This document shows positions 1-7,317 of a DNA stretch of 12,003 nt, in pieces. The number at the start of each line of letters is the position of its first letter. The first letter of the stretch is position 1. The DNA lies in NCBI GenBank assembly GCA_002402245.1, contig NVVP01000035.1, forward strand, positions 15,699 through 27,701, in the 5' to 3' direction. The translations under genes were made by a program, and so were the position numbers. Below the pieces are notes generated by a model, which worked only from the letters and a program-made list of their open reading frames with translations, had not been told where the DNA came from and did no database searches. Source of the DNA: Gammaproteobacteria bacterium (GTDB lineage Bacteria > Pseudomonadota > Gammaproteobacteria > Nitrosococcales > Methylophagaceae).

Positions 1-1
1 G

Positions 2-190
2 GAACTAGGTTTAGTTGATCAAGTTATCCCTGAACCATTAGGTGGCGCACACCGTGATATAGATGAAATTGCTCAACGACTTAAATCTGCACTGGAACAA
101 AAGCTAATAGAGTTAGAAGCATTGCCTATTGAAGAGTTAGTCGCTCAGCGTCAAACGCGCTTATTGAATTATGGTGAGTTTGAGGAGTAA
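2..190 (+). CDS. accA: Acetyl-CoA carboxylase carboxyltransferase subunit alpha, C-terminal end (partial)
   Basis: The reading frame is already open at base 2 and ends at TAA 188-190, giving 62 visible residues; the 5' part lies outside the window. The segment begins ELGLVDQVIPEPLGGAHRD and ends LLNYGEFEE. It matches the C-terminus of AccA, where the IPEPLGGAHR motif is characteristic and is followed by a helical tail. With AccD, AccA forms the carboxyltransferase of acetyl-CoA carboxylase, which transfers CO2 from carboxybiotin to acetyl-CoA to make malonyl-CoA, the first committed step of fatty acid synthesis in the cytoplasm. tilS begins 8 nt after the stop, and its likely ribosome binding site lies inside the last codons of this gene, so the two are probably co-transcribed. 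The accA-tilS pairing is common in gammaproteobacteria and supports the call. Confidence 0.93.
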   Translation, partial: ELGLVDQVIPEPLGGAHRDIDEIAQRLKSALEQKLIELEALPIEELVAQRQTRLLNYGEFEE

Positions 191-198
191 GTAGTCTT

Positions 199-1524
199 GT
201 GGCTTTATATCCACATTTACTAATTGACGATATTGTTGCTCAGGCTTCGGGCAAAAAAATCTGTGTAGCCTACAGTGGTGGCGTTGATTCTCATGTGTTA
301 TTACATCTTCTCGCGCAGACAAATAATCACAATTTAGCTTCTGTTTCGGCTATGTATATTGATCATGGTTTAAATGATGACTCAAGTTTATGGGCGCAGC
401 ATTGTGCCACTGTTTGTGCTGAATTACAGGTGGACTTTAAAGCTATTAAAGTCGATGTTAAAGGCATTGATTCTTTAGGAATGGAAGCCGCAGCAAGACA
501 AGCTCGCTATCAAGCTTTTGAGCAATACTTAACGCAAGATGATTGTTTGCTTACTGCTCAACATCAACAAGACCAAGCTGAAACACTATTGCTACAATTA
601 TTACGTGGTGCTGGGCCAAAAGGGCTTTCAGCTATGGCAAAAAACTTTGCTTTAGGCCAATTACACGTATATCGGCCATTGATTAATTGTAAGCAAGCTG
701 ATGTATTAAGCTATGCGAATGAACATAACCTTAAGTGGATTGAAGACCCCAGTAATCAAGACACTCGCTGGAATCGAAATTATATTCGCCATGAGCTTTG
801 GCCTAATATTATAAAACGTTGGCCGAGTGCCGCTAAAACATTAAGCCGAAGCGCTGAGCATTGTGCTGAGGCAACAGAGTTGTTAGATGAAATTGCTCAG
901 CAAGATTTATACTTTTTAAATTTGCATGCTGACAGTGAATCAATTGTCATTTCTGAATTATTAACCTTGTCTTCTGCCCGTAGAAATAATCTATTACGTC
1001 ATTTTTTTAGTATAAAAAAATTAGCCATGCCCTCGGCAATTAATTTGCAGAGGATCATTGATGAAATCTGTTTGGCAAAACAAGATAGTGAACCATTAGT
1101 TGAATGGAAAGGCGTACAAATTAGACGCTACCAAGATAGCCTGTATAGTATGACTACTTTATCAAGCCATGATGTTGATAAAGTTATTCAACTCAACAGT
1201 GATGAAAGCATTGAAATGGCCGATGATATGCAGCTAGTTTGGCTACATAACATTGGCAAAGGTATTAATAAATCACTGCTTAATAGCAGGCTTAGTCTAC
1301 GATACCGTCAAGGAGGTGAGCGCATAAAACCTCAAGGAAGCAACCATCACAGCTCATTAAAGCATTTATTTCAACGATGGCTAGTTCCTCCGTGGCAACG
1401 ACAACGAATTCCTTTGATCTTCTGTGAGGATAGGCTGATTGCAGTAGTGGGTTACTGTATTAGTGATGATGTAGCGGTTGATGAGTCTACTGAAGGGTAT
1501 TTACCTGTGATAAAGTCTCGATAA
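199..1524 (+). CDS. tilS: tRNA(Ile)-lysidine synthase TilS
   Basis: TilS uses ATP and lysine to convert the wobble cytidine 34 of the CAU-anticodon tRNA-Ile to lysidine, so the tRNA reads AUA instead of AUG. The 441 residues are close to E. coli TilS (about 432). The N-terminal PP-loop ATPase domain carries SGGVDS at residues 26-31, the segment EAAARQARYQAF at 96-107, and HQQDQAET at 122-129 followed by RGAGPKGLSAM. IEDPSNQDTRWNRNYIRHEL follows in the next part of the domain. The C-terminal tRNA-binding domain is visible as LSLRYRQGGERIKP through WLVPPWQRQRIPLIF. The start is GTG at 199, with GAGGAG at 182-187 (inside the accA end) as a somewhat distant Shine-Dalgarno. In the usual HxxDDQ(A/C)ET motif the first Asp is Gln here (Q124), a small departure. 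The gene is essential in most bacteria and appears intact. Confidence 0.96.
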   Translation: MALYPHLLIDDIVAQASGKKICVAYSGGVDSHVLLHLLAQTNNHNLASVSAMYIDHGLNDDSSLWAQHCATVCAELQVDFKAIKVDVKGIDSLGMEAAARQARYQAFEQYLTQDDCLLTAQHQQDQAETLLLQLLRGAGPKGLSAMAKNFALGQLHVYRPLINCKQADVLSYANEHNLKWIEDPSNQDTRWNRNYIRHELWPNIIKRWPSAAKTLSRSAEHCAEATELLDEIAQQDLYFLNLHADSESIVISELLTLSSARRNNLLRHFFSIKKLAMPSAINLQRIIDEICLAKQDSEPLVEWKGVQIRRYQDSLYSMTTLSSHDVDKVIQLNSDESIEMADDMQLVWLHNIGKGINKSLLNSRLSLRYRQGGERIKPQGSNHHSSLKHLFQRWLVPPWQRQRIPLIFCEDRLIAVVGYCISDDVAVDESTEGYLPVIKSR

Positions 1525-1623
1525 GATCACTATTTTGATTGAGATAAAGCGCCATTTCTGTTACTTTAGGCCCCTAGTTTGTGTGGCCATTCTGGCTGTA
1601 CTAAGAAATTAGATTTCCCAAAT

Positions 1624-3255
1624 ATGCCTAAATTTATTTTTGTTACTGGTGGTGTTGTATCATCCTTGGGTAAAGGGATTGCAGCTGCATCTCTTGCTGC
1701 CGTTCTCGAAGCCCGTGGATTAAAAGTCACCCTAGTAAAACTGGATCCCTATATCAATGTTGATCCAGGTACGATGAGTCCGCTTCAACATGGTGAAGTT
1801 TTCGTTACAGAAGATGGTGCCGAAACGGATCTAGATTTAGGTCACTATGAACGCTTTGTCGATGAAAAAATGACAAAGCAAAATAACCATACAACAGGTC
1901 AAATTTACGAAAATGTTATTCGTAAAGAACGTCGTGGTGAATATCTAGGCAATACCGTACAGGTTATCCCCCATATTACTGATGAGATCAAACGTTGCAT
2001 TTATGAAGGTGCTGGCGACTCTGATGTAGCATTAATTGAAATTGGTGGCACGGTAGGTGATATTGAATCATTACCTTTTTTAGAAACAATTCGTCAAATG
2101 GGTACACTATTAGGTCGTGATAATGCGATGTTTATTCATCTGACTTTAGTGCCTTATATTCCCTCTGCTGGCGAAATTAAAACAAAACCAACACAACATT
2201 CAGTAAAAGAGTTACGTACGATAGGTATTCAGCCTGATGTATTACTTTGTCGAATGGATCGTCCATTACCTGAAGCAGAGCGTCGTAAAATTTCTTTATT
2301 TACTAATGTAGCTGAAAAAGCCGTTATTGCACTAGTAGATGTAGATAGTATTTATAAAATTCCAACCTTACTTCACCGTCAAGGTCTAGATGACATTGTG
2401 GTTAAACAACTAGGCTTGGATACACAAGATGTGGATTTAACACAGTGGCAGCAAGTTGTAGATAATATCGATAATTCAGATGGTATGGTTAATATTGCTA
2501 TGGTCGGTAAGTACATGGACCTGACCGAAGCGTATAAATCACTATCAGAGTCATTGATTCATGCGGGTATTCATACTCGTACAAAAGTAAACGTTCATTA
2601 TATTGATTCAGAACAGATTGAGAAGGAAGGGCCTGCTGCTATTGCCGATATGGATGCTATTTTAGTACCCGGTGGTTTTGGTGAGCGTGGTGTTGAAGGT
2701 ATGATTTTAACCGCACAATATGCCCGTGAAAATAAGATCCCTTATCTTGGTATTTGCCTTGGTATGCAAGTAGCTGTTATTGAGTATGCTCGTAATAAAG
2801 CAGGCTTAGAAGGTGCTTATAGTACTGAGTTCGATAGCAATACACCGCATCCAATTATTGGTTTAATTACTGAATGGCAAAAAGAAGATGGCAGCGTCGA
2901 AAAACGAGACCATGACTCTGATTTAGGCGGCACGATGCGTTTGGGTGGTTACCCTTGCGTATTAGAAGAGGGTAGTTTGGCACAAGCCATTTATAAATCT
3001 TCTGAAGTGAGCGAGCGTCATCGCCATCGTTATGAGTTCAATAATAACTATAAACAAATTTTAGAAGAAGCTGGGTTACGTTTTTCAGGCATGTCTAAAG
3101 ATAAAAACTTAGTTGAGTTAATTGAAATTCCTGACCATCCTTGGTTTATTGCTTGCCAAGCACATCCTGAATTTACTTCAACGCCGCGTCATGGCCATCC
3201 TTTGTTTGATGGCTTTATTAATGCTGCCAAGGCTAATAAAGCAAGCCGAGTATAA
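1624..3255 (+). CDS. pyrG: CTP synthase (glutamine hydrolysing)
   Basis: PyrG aminates UTP to CTP using ATP and ammonia released from glutamine, the last step of de novo pyrimidine nucleotide synthesis. Starting at ATG 1624 it has 543 residues, against 545 in E. coli. The amidoligase domain opens MPKFIFVTGGVVSSLGKG, including the P-loop around residues 9-18, and continues into KLDPYINVDPGTMSP. The class I glutaminase domain has GGFGERGVEGM, the nucleophile Cys378 in LGICLGMQ, and the His514/Glu516 pair in HPEFTSTPRHGHP, so the triad is complete. The frame stays open upstream to a TTG at 1579, but those 15 residues (MCGHSGCTKKLDFPN) are not CTP synthase sequence, so ATG 1624 is chosen. No convincing Shine-Dalgarno precedes it; the nearest purine run (AAGAAA, 1603-1608) is 15 nt away. 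A 99-nt gap separates it from tilS and may hold a promoter, but I see no strong -35/-10 pair. Confidence 0.97.
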   Translation: MPKFIFVTGGVVSSLGKGIAAASLAAVLEARGLKVTLVKLDPYINVDPGTMSPLQHGEVFVTEDGAETDLDLGHYERFVDEKMTKQNNHTTGQIYENVIRKERRGEYLGNTVQVIPHITDEIKRCIYEGAGDSDVALIEIGGTVGDIESLPFLETIRQMGTLLGRDNAMFIHLTLVPYIPSAGEIKTKPTQHSVKELRTIGIQPDVLLCRMDRPLPEAERRKISLFTNVAEKAVIALVDVDSIYKIPTLLHRQGLDDIVVKQLGLDTQDVDLTQWQQVVDNIDNSDGMVNIAMVGKYMDLTEAYKSLSESLIHAGIHTRTKVNVHYIDSEQIEKEGPAAIADMDAILVPGGFGERGVEGMILTAQYARENKIPYLGICLGMQVAVIEYARNKAGLEGAYSTEFDSNTPHPIIGLITEWQKEDGSVEKRDHDSDLGGTMRLGGYPCVLEEGSLAQAIYKSSEVSERHRHRYEFNNNYKQILEEAGLRFSGMSKDKNLVELIEIPDHPWFIACQAHPEFTSTPRHGHPLFDGFINAAKANKASRV

Positions 3256-3362
3256 ACAGGCATTAATGTTGGAACAAAGAAACGGATATCGAAAATAACT
3301 TTTACGTATAGCGCTTAGCTATTTAGTTAATAAATGAACGGTAAACTTTAAGGATAAAGAAT

Positions 3363-3413
3363 ATGACAGCATTATATTTAGCCAACAGCACCCGATCTTA
3401 TCTCTGCGATTAG
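3363..3413 (+). CDS. Possible 16-residue leader or upstream peptide before eno
   Basis: ATG 3363 to TAG 3411-3413 encodes MTALYLANSTRSYLCD. What supports it is an AAGGA purine run about 8 nt before the ATG, a normal Shine-Dalgarno spacing, and its place in a 209-nt gap upstream of a highly expressed gene. It is in the same frame as eno, separated from it by in-frame stops at 3411, 3429 and 3441. It matches no family I know and has no run of regulatory codons (such as repeated His, Trp or Leu) typical of amino-acid attenuators. It could be a chance ORF, a leader peptide, or the relic of a lost gene; it does not resemble the start of KdsA. Low confidence. Confidence 0.2.
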   Translation: MTALYLANSTRSYLCD

Positions 3414-3454
3414 ATTAATCATATGAATTAAAGTACGATCTAACATTGTATTTT

Positions 3455-3458
3455 GGAG
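3455..3458 (+). promoter_or_regulatory. Shine-Dalgarno that fixes the eno start at TTG 3465
   Basis: GGAG at 3455-3458 lies 6 nt before TTG 3465, an ideal spacing. The alternative in-frame TTG at 3453 overlaps this site and has no Shine-Dalgarno of its own. An in-frame TAA at 3441-3443 rules out any upstream ATG. The protein read from 3465 begins MSKIIDIRGREILDSRGNPT, which aligns with the normal enolase N-terminus. Confidence 0.8.
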
Positions 3459-3464
3459 AACAAA

Positions 3465-4742
3465 TTGAGCAAAATTATAGATATCCGTGGCCGTGAAATT
3501 TTAGATTCACGTGGCAACCCAACAGTAGAAGCTGATGTTATTTTAGAAAGTGGCATTATTGGTCGAGCCGCCGTACCTTCTGGTGCATCAACAGGGCAAC
3601 GTGAAGCAGTAGAATTACGTGATGGTGACCAACAACGTTATTTAGGAAAAGGTGTTTTAAATGCCGTCGCTGCGATTAATGACGAGTTAGCCAATGCTAT
3701 TATCGGAATGGATGCAGATGACCTGCAAGCCATTGATGAAAAGCTTATTGCAATTGATGGTACCGAAAATAAAAGCCGTTTAGGCGCCAATGCCTTATTA
3801 GCCATATCTATGGCTTCAGCTCGGGCTGCAGCTAATGATGCGGGCTTGCCTCTTTATAGTTATTTGTCGAGTGAGGCTACCTTAATGCCTGTACCGATGA
3901 TGAATATTATTAATGGTGGTTCCCATGCCGATAATAGTATTGATTTTCAAGAGTTTATGATTGTTCCTGTGGGTGCTGCTAGTTTTTCTGAGGCAGTACG
4001 TTACGGCGCTGAAATTTTTCATGCCTTAAAAGCTGTTTTAAATAAGCGTGGCTTGAATACTGCGGTAGGTGATGAAGGTGGTTTTGCACCCGATTTACCT
4101 TCAAATGAAGCTGCAATTGAAGTTATATTAGAAGCGATTGCTGATGCAGGTTATGAAGCGGGTAAAGATATTATGCTTGCACTTGATACGGCAAGCTCTG
4201 AATTTTACCAAGATGGTCGTTATGAATTGGCATCTGAAGGACGTAGTTTAAGCTCAGAACAATTAGTCGCACTATTTGAATCATGGGTTAATAAATACCC
4301 AATCATCAGTATTGAAGATGGTATGGACGAAAATGATTGGGCTGGTTGGAAATTATTAACGGACCGTGTCGGTGACCGAGTTCAATTAGTAGGTGATGAT
4401 TTATTCGTAACCAATACGACTATTCTTGCCCAAGGAATAGAAAAAGGTGTGGCCAATTCTATTTTGATTAAAGTAAATCAAATTGGCACATTGACTGAAA
4501 CTTTTGCAGCGATTGATATGGCAAAAGAAGCAGGGTATACCGCTGTAATGTCACACCGAAGTGGTGAAACTGAAGATACTACTATTGCTGATTTAGCCGT
4601 TGCAACAGAGACGGGTCAAATAAAAACGGGTTCATTATCTCGTTCAGATCGGATTGCCAAATATAATCAACTTATGCGTATTGAAGCCGAATTAGGTGAT
4701 GCTGCAATTTATCCGGGCTTGAAGGCATTTAAGCACGGCTAA
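3465..4742 (+). CDS. eno: Enolase (phosphopyruvate hydratase)
   Basis: Enolase converts 2-phosphoglycerate to phosphoenolpyruvate in glycolysis and the reverse in gluconeogenesis. In many proteobacteria it is also a component of the RNase E degradosome. From TTG 3465 it has 425 residues, close to the family norm of about 430. The N-terminal segment has the DSRGNPTVE motif and the SGASTG loop (39-44). The barrel domain has the catalytic Glu204 in GDEGGFAPD and Lys336 in the signature ILIKVNQIGTLTET (333-346). The Mg2+ ligands are Asp241, Glu284 and Asp311, and MSHRSGETEDT (362-372) follows, so all active-site residues are present. A TTG start is unusual for such a strongly expressed gene, but there is no in-frame ATG to use instead. 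ftsB follows after 4 nt, as in many gammaproteobacteria, which points to co-transcription. Confidence 0.97.
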   Translation: MSKIIDIRGREILDSRGNPTVEADVILESGIIGRAAVPSGASTGQREAVELRDGDQQRYLGKGVLNAVAAINDELANAIIGMDADDLQAIDEKLIAIDGTENKSRLGANALLAISMASARAAANDAGLPLYSYLSSEATLMPVPMMNIINGGSHADNSIDFQEFMIVPVGAASFSEAVRYGAEIFHALKAVLNKRGLNTAVGDEGGFAPDLPSNEAAIEVILEAIADAGYEAGKDIMLALDTASSEFYQDGRYELASEGRSLSSEQLVALFESWVNKYPIISIEDGMDENDWAGWKLLTDRVGDRVQLVGDDLFVTNTTILAQGIEKGVANSILIKVNQIGTLTETFAAIDMAKEAGYTAVMSHRSGETEDTTIADLAVATETGQIKTGSLSRSDRIAKYNQLMRIEAELGDAAIYPGLKAFKHG

Positions 4743-4746
4743 TGCG

Positions 4747-5031
4747 ATGAAACCCATCATGATTTTACTCACAGTATTGTTGTTATTACTGCAATATAGA
4801 TTGTGGTTTAGTCATGATGGACTGCCTTCTGTACTTCATTTACATCGAACAGTTGAATTACAGCGGCAGAATAATTTCGTATTATCTGAGAGAAACCAAG
4901 TGTTAGCGGCAGAAGTACATGATTTGAAAAGTGGTTTAGATGCCTTGGAAGAGCGTGCTCGTAGCGATCTAGGCATGATCAAAAAGGGTGAAACATTTTT
5001 TCATATTATAGAAGAATCATCACGTGAGTGA
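4747..5031 (+). CDS. ftsB: Cell division protein FtsB
   Basis: FtsB is a small bitopic inner-membrane protein that forms a complex with FtsL and FtsQ at the division septum and helps activate FtsWI septal peptidoglycan synthesis. The 94 residues (E. coli about 103) show the expected plan. There is one N-terminal membrane segment (about residues 4-17, Leu-rich), then QYRLWFS at the periplasmic boundary, a periplasmic coiled coil (about 29-72), and the conserved motif ALEERARSDLGMIKKGETFF (66-85). The start at ATG 4747 is 4 nt after the eno stop; there is little Shine-Dalgarno, which suggests translational coupling. The 3' end overlaps ispD by 8 nt. The neighbourhood eno-ftsB-ispD is the standard one for this gene. 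Confidence 0.94.
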   Translation: MKPIMILLTVLLLLLQYRLWFSHDGLPSVLHLHRTVELQRQNNFVLSERNQVLAAEVHDLKSGLDALEERARSDLGMIKKGETFFHIIEESSRE

Positions 5032-5731
5032 GCAGGTTTGGGCCATAGTGCCAGCCGCTGGAATTGGCTCAAGAATGAAGGCCGATCGTCCTAAGCAATA
5101 TCTTCAACTAGATAATAAGTGTGTTATTGAACATACCTTAGAACGTTTAGCTTCTCACCCTCGAATCAAAGGTATTGTGATAGCCATTGCCCTCAATGAC
5201 CCTTGGTGGTCTGAAATTTCTTTACCTTCAGGTGTTGAAATTCATATAGTCACAGGGGGAGCACAACGAGCAGACTCTGTTCTGAATGCACTTACCGAAC
5301 TTCAGCAATTTTCTTATCAAAAAGACTGGGTGCTGGTTCACGATGCTGCACGACCTTGCTTACGTCATCAAGATATTGATCAAATGTTGCTTCAACTTGC
5401 CGATAGCTCGATTGGGGGAATATTAGGCGTACCTGTTAATGATACGGTTAAACGCACTGATAGCGACAATCAAATTATCTCAACCGTTGAACGGAAAAAT
5501 CTATGGCGGGCAGCTACACCACAGATGTTTCATGTCGGCCCATTGAAACAGGCATTAGAACAAGCTAAACAACAAGGGCTTAATGTCACGGATGAAGCCA
5601 GTGCGATGGAGTTATTTGGTTTTCAGCCTATGATGGTGGAAGGGCATGCAGATAATATTAAAATTACCCTACCGCACGATTTAGCATTAGCTAGTTTGTT
5701 CATTCAACAGCAATTAGGAGAAACTTCGTGA
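5024..5731 (+). CDS. ispD: 2-C-methyl-D-erythritol 4-phosphate cytidylyltransferase IspD
   Basis: IspD transfers CMP from CTP to 2-C-methyl-D-erythritol 4-phosphate, the third step of the MEP isoprenoid pathway. The 235 residues match the E. coli length (236). The nucleotide-binding motif PAAGIGSRM is at 10-18, with PKQY at 23-26 giving the conserved Lys24. VHDAARPC is at 105-112, TPQMF at 165-169, and TDEASAMEL, typical of the family, at 189-197. Lys213 in NIKIT corresponds to the substrate-binding Lys213 of E. coli. The GTG start at 5024 lies inside ftsB (8-nt overlap), so translation is probably coupled. The stop overlaps the ispF start by 4 nt (GTGA). Its substrate CTP is the product of PyrG, encoded a few genes upstream; the link is metabolic and need not mean co-regulation. 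Confidence 0.96.
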   Translation: MSEQVWAIVPAAGIGSRMKADRPKQYLQLDNKCVIEHTLERLASHPRIKGIVIAIALNDPWWSEISLPSGVEIHIVTGGAQRADSVLNALTELQQFSYQKDWVLVHDAARPCLRHQDIDQMLLQLADSSIGGILGVPVNDTVKRTDSDNQIISTVERKNLWRAATPQMFHVGPLKQALEQAKQQGLNVTDEASAMELFGFQPMMVEGHADNIKITLPHDLALASLFIQQQLGETS

Positions 5732-6201
5732 GAATAGGTCATGGTTATGATGTGCATAAATTTGCAGTTGATGTGCCACTTATTGTCGGTGGCGAGACCA
5801 TTCCCCACACTCATGGTTTAGAGGCTCACTCTGACGGTGATGTATTAATTCATGCAGTCTGTGATGCCTTATTAGGTGCGGCGGGATTATGGGATATTGG
5901 TCATCACTTTCCTGATACTAGCAATGAGTTTAAAAATATTGATAGCCGAATATTATTAAAACGCGTAGTGGCGGACTTGGCATCGCGCGGTTGGAAAGTA
6001 AATAATATAGACAGTACCATTATTGCTCAAGAGCCTAAAATGGCTCCGTTCATTCCTACCATGAGACAAAATTTGGCAACGGATTTAATGATTGAACTTG
6101 ATGCGGTTAATGTTAAAGCGACTACGACTGAAAAGTTAGGTTTTGCAGGCCGAAAAGAAGGCATCGCTGCTCATGCCGTTGTCTTACTTGCAAAAATATA
6201 A
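5728..6201 (+). CDS. ispF: 2-C-methyl-D-erythritol 2,4-cyclodiphosphate synthase IspF
   Basis: IspF cyclises CDP-methylerythritol 2-phosphate to methylerythritol 2,4-cyclodiphosphate with release of CMP, the fifth step of the MEP pathway. It acts as a homotrimer with a Zn2+ ion at each active site. The 157 residues are the usual length. The N-terminal RIGHGYDVHKF supplies the metal ligands Asp8 and His10, and the third ligand is His42 in HSDGDVLIHAVCDALLG. DIGHHFPDT (56-64) and the C-terminal TTTEKLGFAGRKEGIAAHAV are family signatures. The start is GTG 5728, with a good AGGAG at 5716-5720, 7 nt upstream, overlapping the ispD stop. In this organism ispD and ispF are separate proteins, not the IspDF fusion seen in some alphaproteobacteria and epsilonproteobacteria. 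Confidence 0.97.
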   Translation: MRIGHGYDVHKFAVDVPLIVGGETIPHTHGLEAHSDGDVLIHAVCDALLGAAGLWDIGHHFPDTSNEFKNIDSRILLKRVVADLASRGWKVNNIDSTIIAQEPKMAPFIPTMRQNLATDLMIELDAVNVKATTTEKLGFAGRKEGIAAHAVVLLAKI

Positions 6202-6213
6202 AGAGAGTAGGCT

Positions 6214-7284
6214 TTGAGTAAGTTTGATTTTTCGATATTACCTCGAGTTAATGAGTTAGCGACACAGTGCGCTGCTAGTATTCGTGCCCAAGCAGAGTAT
6301 TTTAAGGTCGATGAGCAACTGCCTTTTACCCCAGAAGGCCAAGGTGGTCATGTCTGGTTGAAAATAGAAAAACGCGGTATTAACACGGATTGGTTAGCGG
6401 GAGAGCTGGCTAAGTTTGCAGGTGTTGCGCGTGTGGCTATTGGTTATGCAGGACTTAAAGATCGTCATGCAATAACAAGGCAGTGGTTTAGTATTAATTT
6501 AGAAGGCCATGAAGAGCCTAATTGGTCTGAGTTTGAACGCGATGATATTAAAATCATTGAGCAGACTCGTCATAATAAAAAATTAAAACGAGGCGTACTG
6601 ACCGGTAATATTTTCACCTTACGCTTAACGGATATGCAAGGTGAGCAAGCAGCGTGGGTTTCAGCCTTAGAGCATATCCAAAAGCAGGGAGTACCTAATT
6701 ATTTTGCTGAACAACGCTTTGGCCATAATGGCGGCAACTTACAACGCGCCGACTATTGGTTTACAACAGGTAAGGCACCTAGGCAACGTAATCAGAAAAG
6801 TATGTATTTATCAGCGGCTCGCTCATGGTTATTTAACCAAGTGCTAGCAGAGCGAATTCGACTAACTACGTGGAACGATGTGATGGCAGGTGATGTCATG
6901 ATGTTATCGGGTAGTAAAAGTGTATTTAATGTCGATAAAGTAGATAATGTGTTGCAAACACGTGTGGCTAATAAGGATATCCATCCCACAGGACCACTAT
7001 GGGGAAGAGGCGAATCATTAGCTGCAACAGATTGCTTGCAAGTGGAACAGGCTACATTGACTGATTGGCAAGGCTGGCAACAAGCTTTAGAAAAACAAGG
7101 TCTAAGTCAGGAAAGGCGTTCGTTACGCTTATTTCCTGAAAACTTTGAATGGACGTTTATTGATGATGAACAATTAACGCTCAGTTTCTTCTTACCATTA
7201 GGTTGTTATGCTACGGCCGTGATGAGAGAGTTAGCGGTTATTACTGATGCAACACATCGGCCGCCAGAGAAGCGTGAACAATAG
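6214..7284 (+). CDS. truD: tRNA pseudouridine(13) synthase TruD
   Basis: TruD isomerises uridine 13 of tRNA (tRNA-Glu in E. coli) to pseudouridine. The 356 residues are close to the E. coli enzyme (349). The catalytic motif GYAGLKDRHAITRQWFS contains the nucleophile Asp83. GVPNYFAEQRFGHNGGNLQ (the segment PNYFAEQRFG is 161-170) and KSMYLSAARSWLFNQVLAER are further TruD signatures, and LGCYATAVMRELAV near the C-terminus matches the end of the family. The start is taken as TTG 6214, with AAGAGAG at 6201-6207 and a 6-nt spacing; the resulting N-terminus is compatible with TruD. It follows ispF by 12 nt, as in other gammaproteobacteria. The usual downstream gene surE is absent here. Confidence 0.95.
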   Translation: MSKFDFSILPRVNELATQCAASIRAQAEYFKVDEQLPFTPEGQGGHVWLKIEKRGINTDWLAGELAKFAGVARVAIGYAGLKDRHAITRQWFSINLEGHEEPNWSEFERDDIKIIEQTRHNKKLKRGVLTGNIFTLRLTDMQGEQAAWVSALEHIQKQGVPNYFAEQRFGHNGGNLQRADYWFTTGKAPRQRNQKSMYLSAARSWLFNQVLAERIRLTTWNDVMAGDVMMLSGSKSVFNVDKVDNVLQTRVANKDIHPTGPLWGRGESLAATDCLQVEQATLTDWQGWQQALEKQGLSQERRSLRLFPENFEWTFIDDEQLTLSFFLPLGCYATAVMRELAVITDATHRPPEKREQ

Positions 7285-7317
7285 AATGCGAACGTTGATG
7301 AATAGGGTGATTAAATT

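Larger units (their letters stand above)
3256..3464 (+). other. pyrG-eno intergenic region; kdsA absent from its frequent position
   Basis: This 209-nt gap contains no recognisable conserved gene. In many gammaproteobacteria (for example Pseudomonas) kdsA sits between pyrG and eno; E. coli lacks it there, as this window does. The gap holds a 5-bp dyad (ATAGC 3308-3312, loop of 5, GCTAT 3318-3322) with no T-tract behind it, so it is a poor intrinsic terminator. It also has a small ORF preceded by AAGGA (3363-3413) and an A+T-rich imperfect dyad centred on CATATG at about 3421-3426. The eno Shine-Dalgarno lies at its 3' end. A promoter for eno is expected here or inside pyrG, but I cannot point to a good sigma-70 match. 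Confidence 0.6.

Noticed and set aside
1579..1623. N-terminal extension of PyrG by 15 residues from TTG 1579
   Set aside because: The extension has no similarity to CTP synthases, which begin at the M-x-KFIFVTGG segment; ATG 1624 gives the family length of 543 residues.
3363..3413. Relic of kdsA between pyrG and eno
   Set aside because: The 16 residues do not resemble the KdsA N-terminus and no other KdsA-like segment is visible in the gap, so a relic cannot be claimed.
6792..6989. Minus-strand ORF of 65 codons inside truD
   Set aside because: It lies wholly opposite a well-conserved TruD coding region and has no recognisable protein features; a shadow frame.
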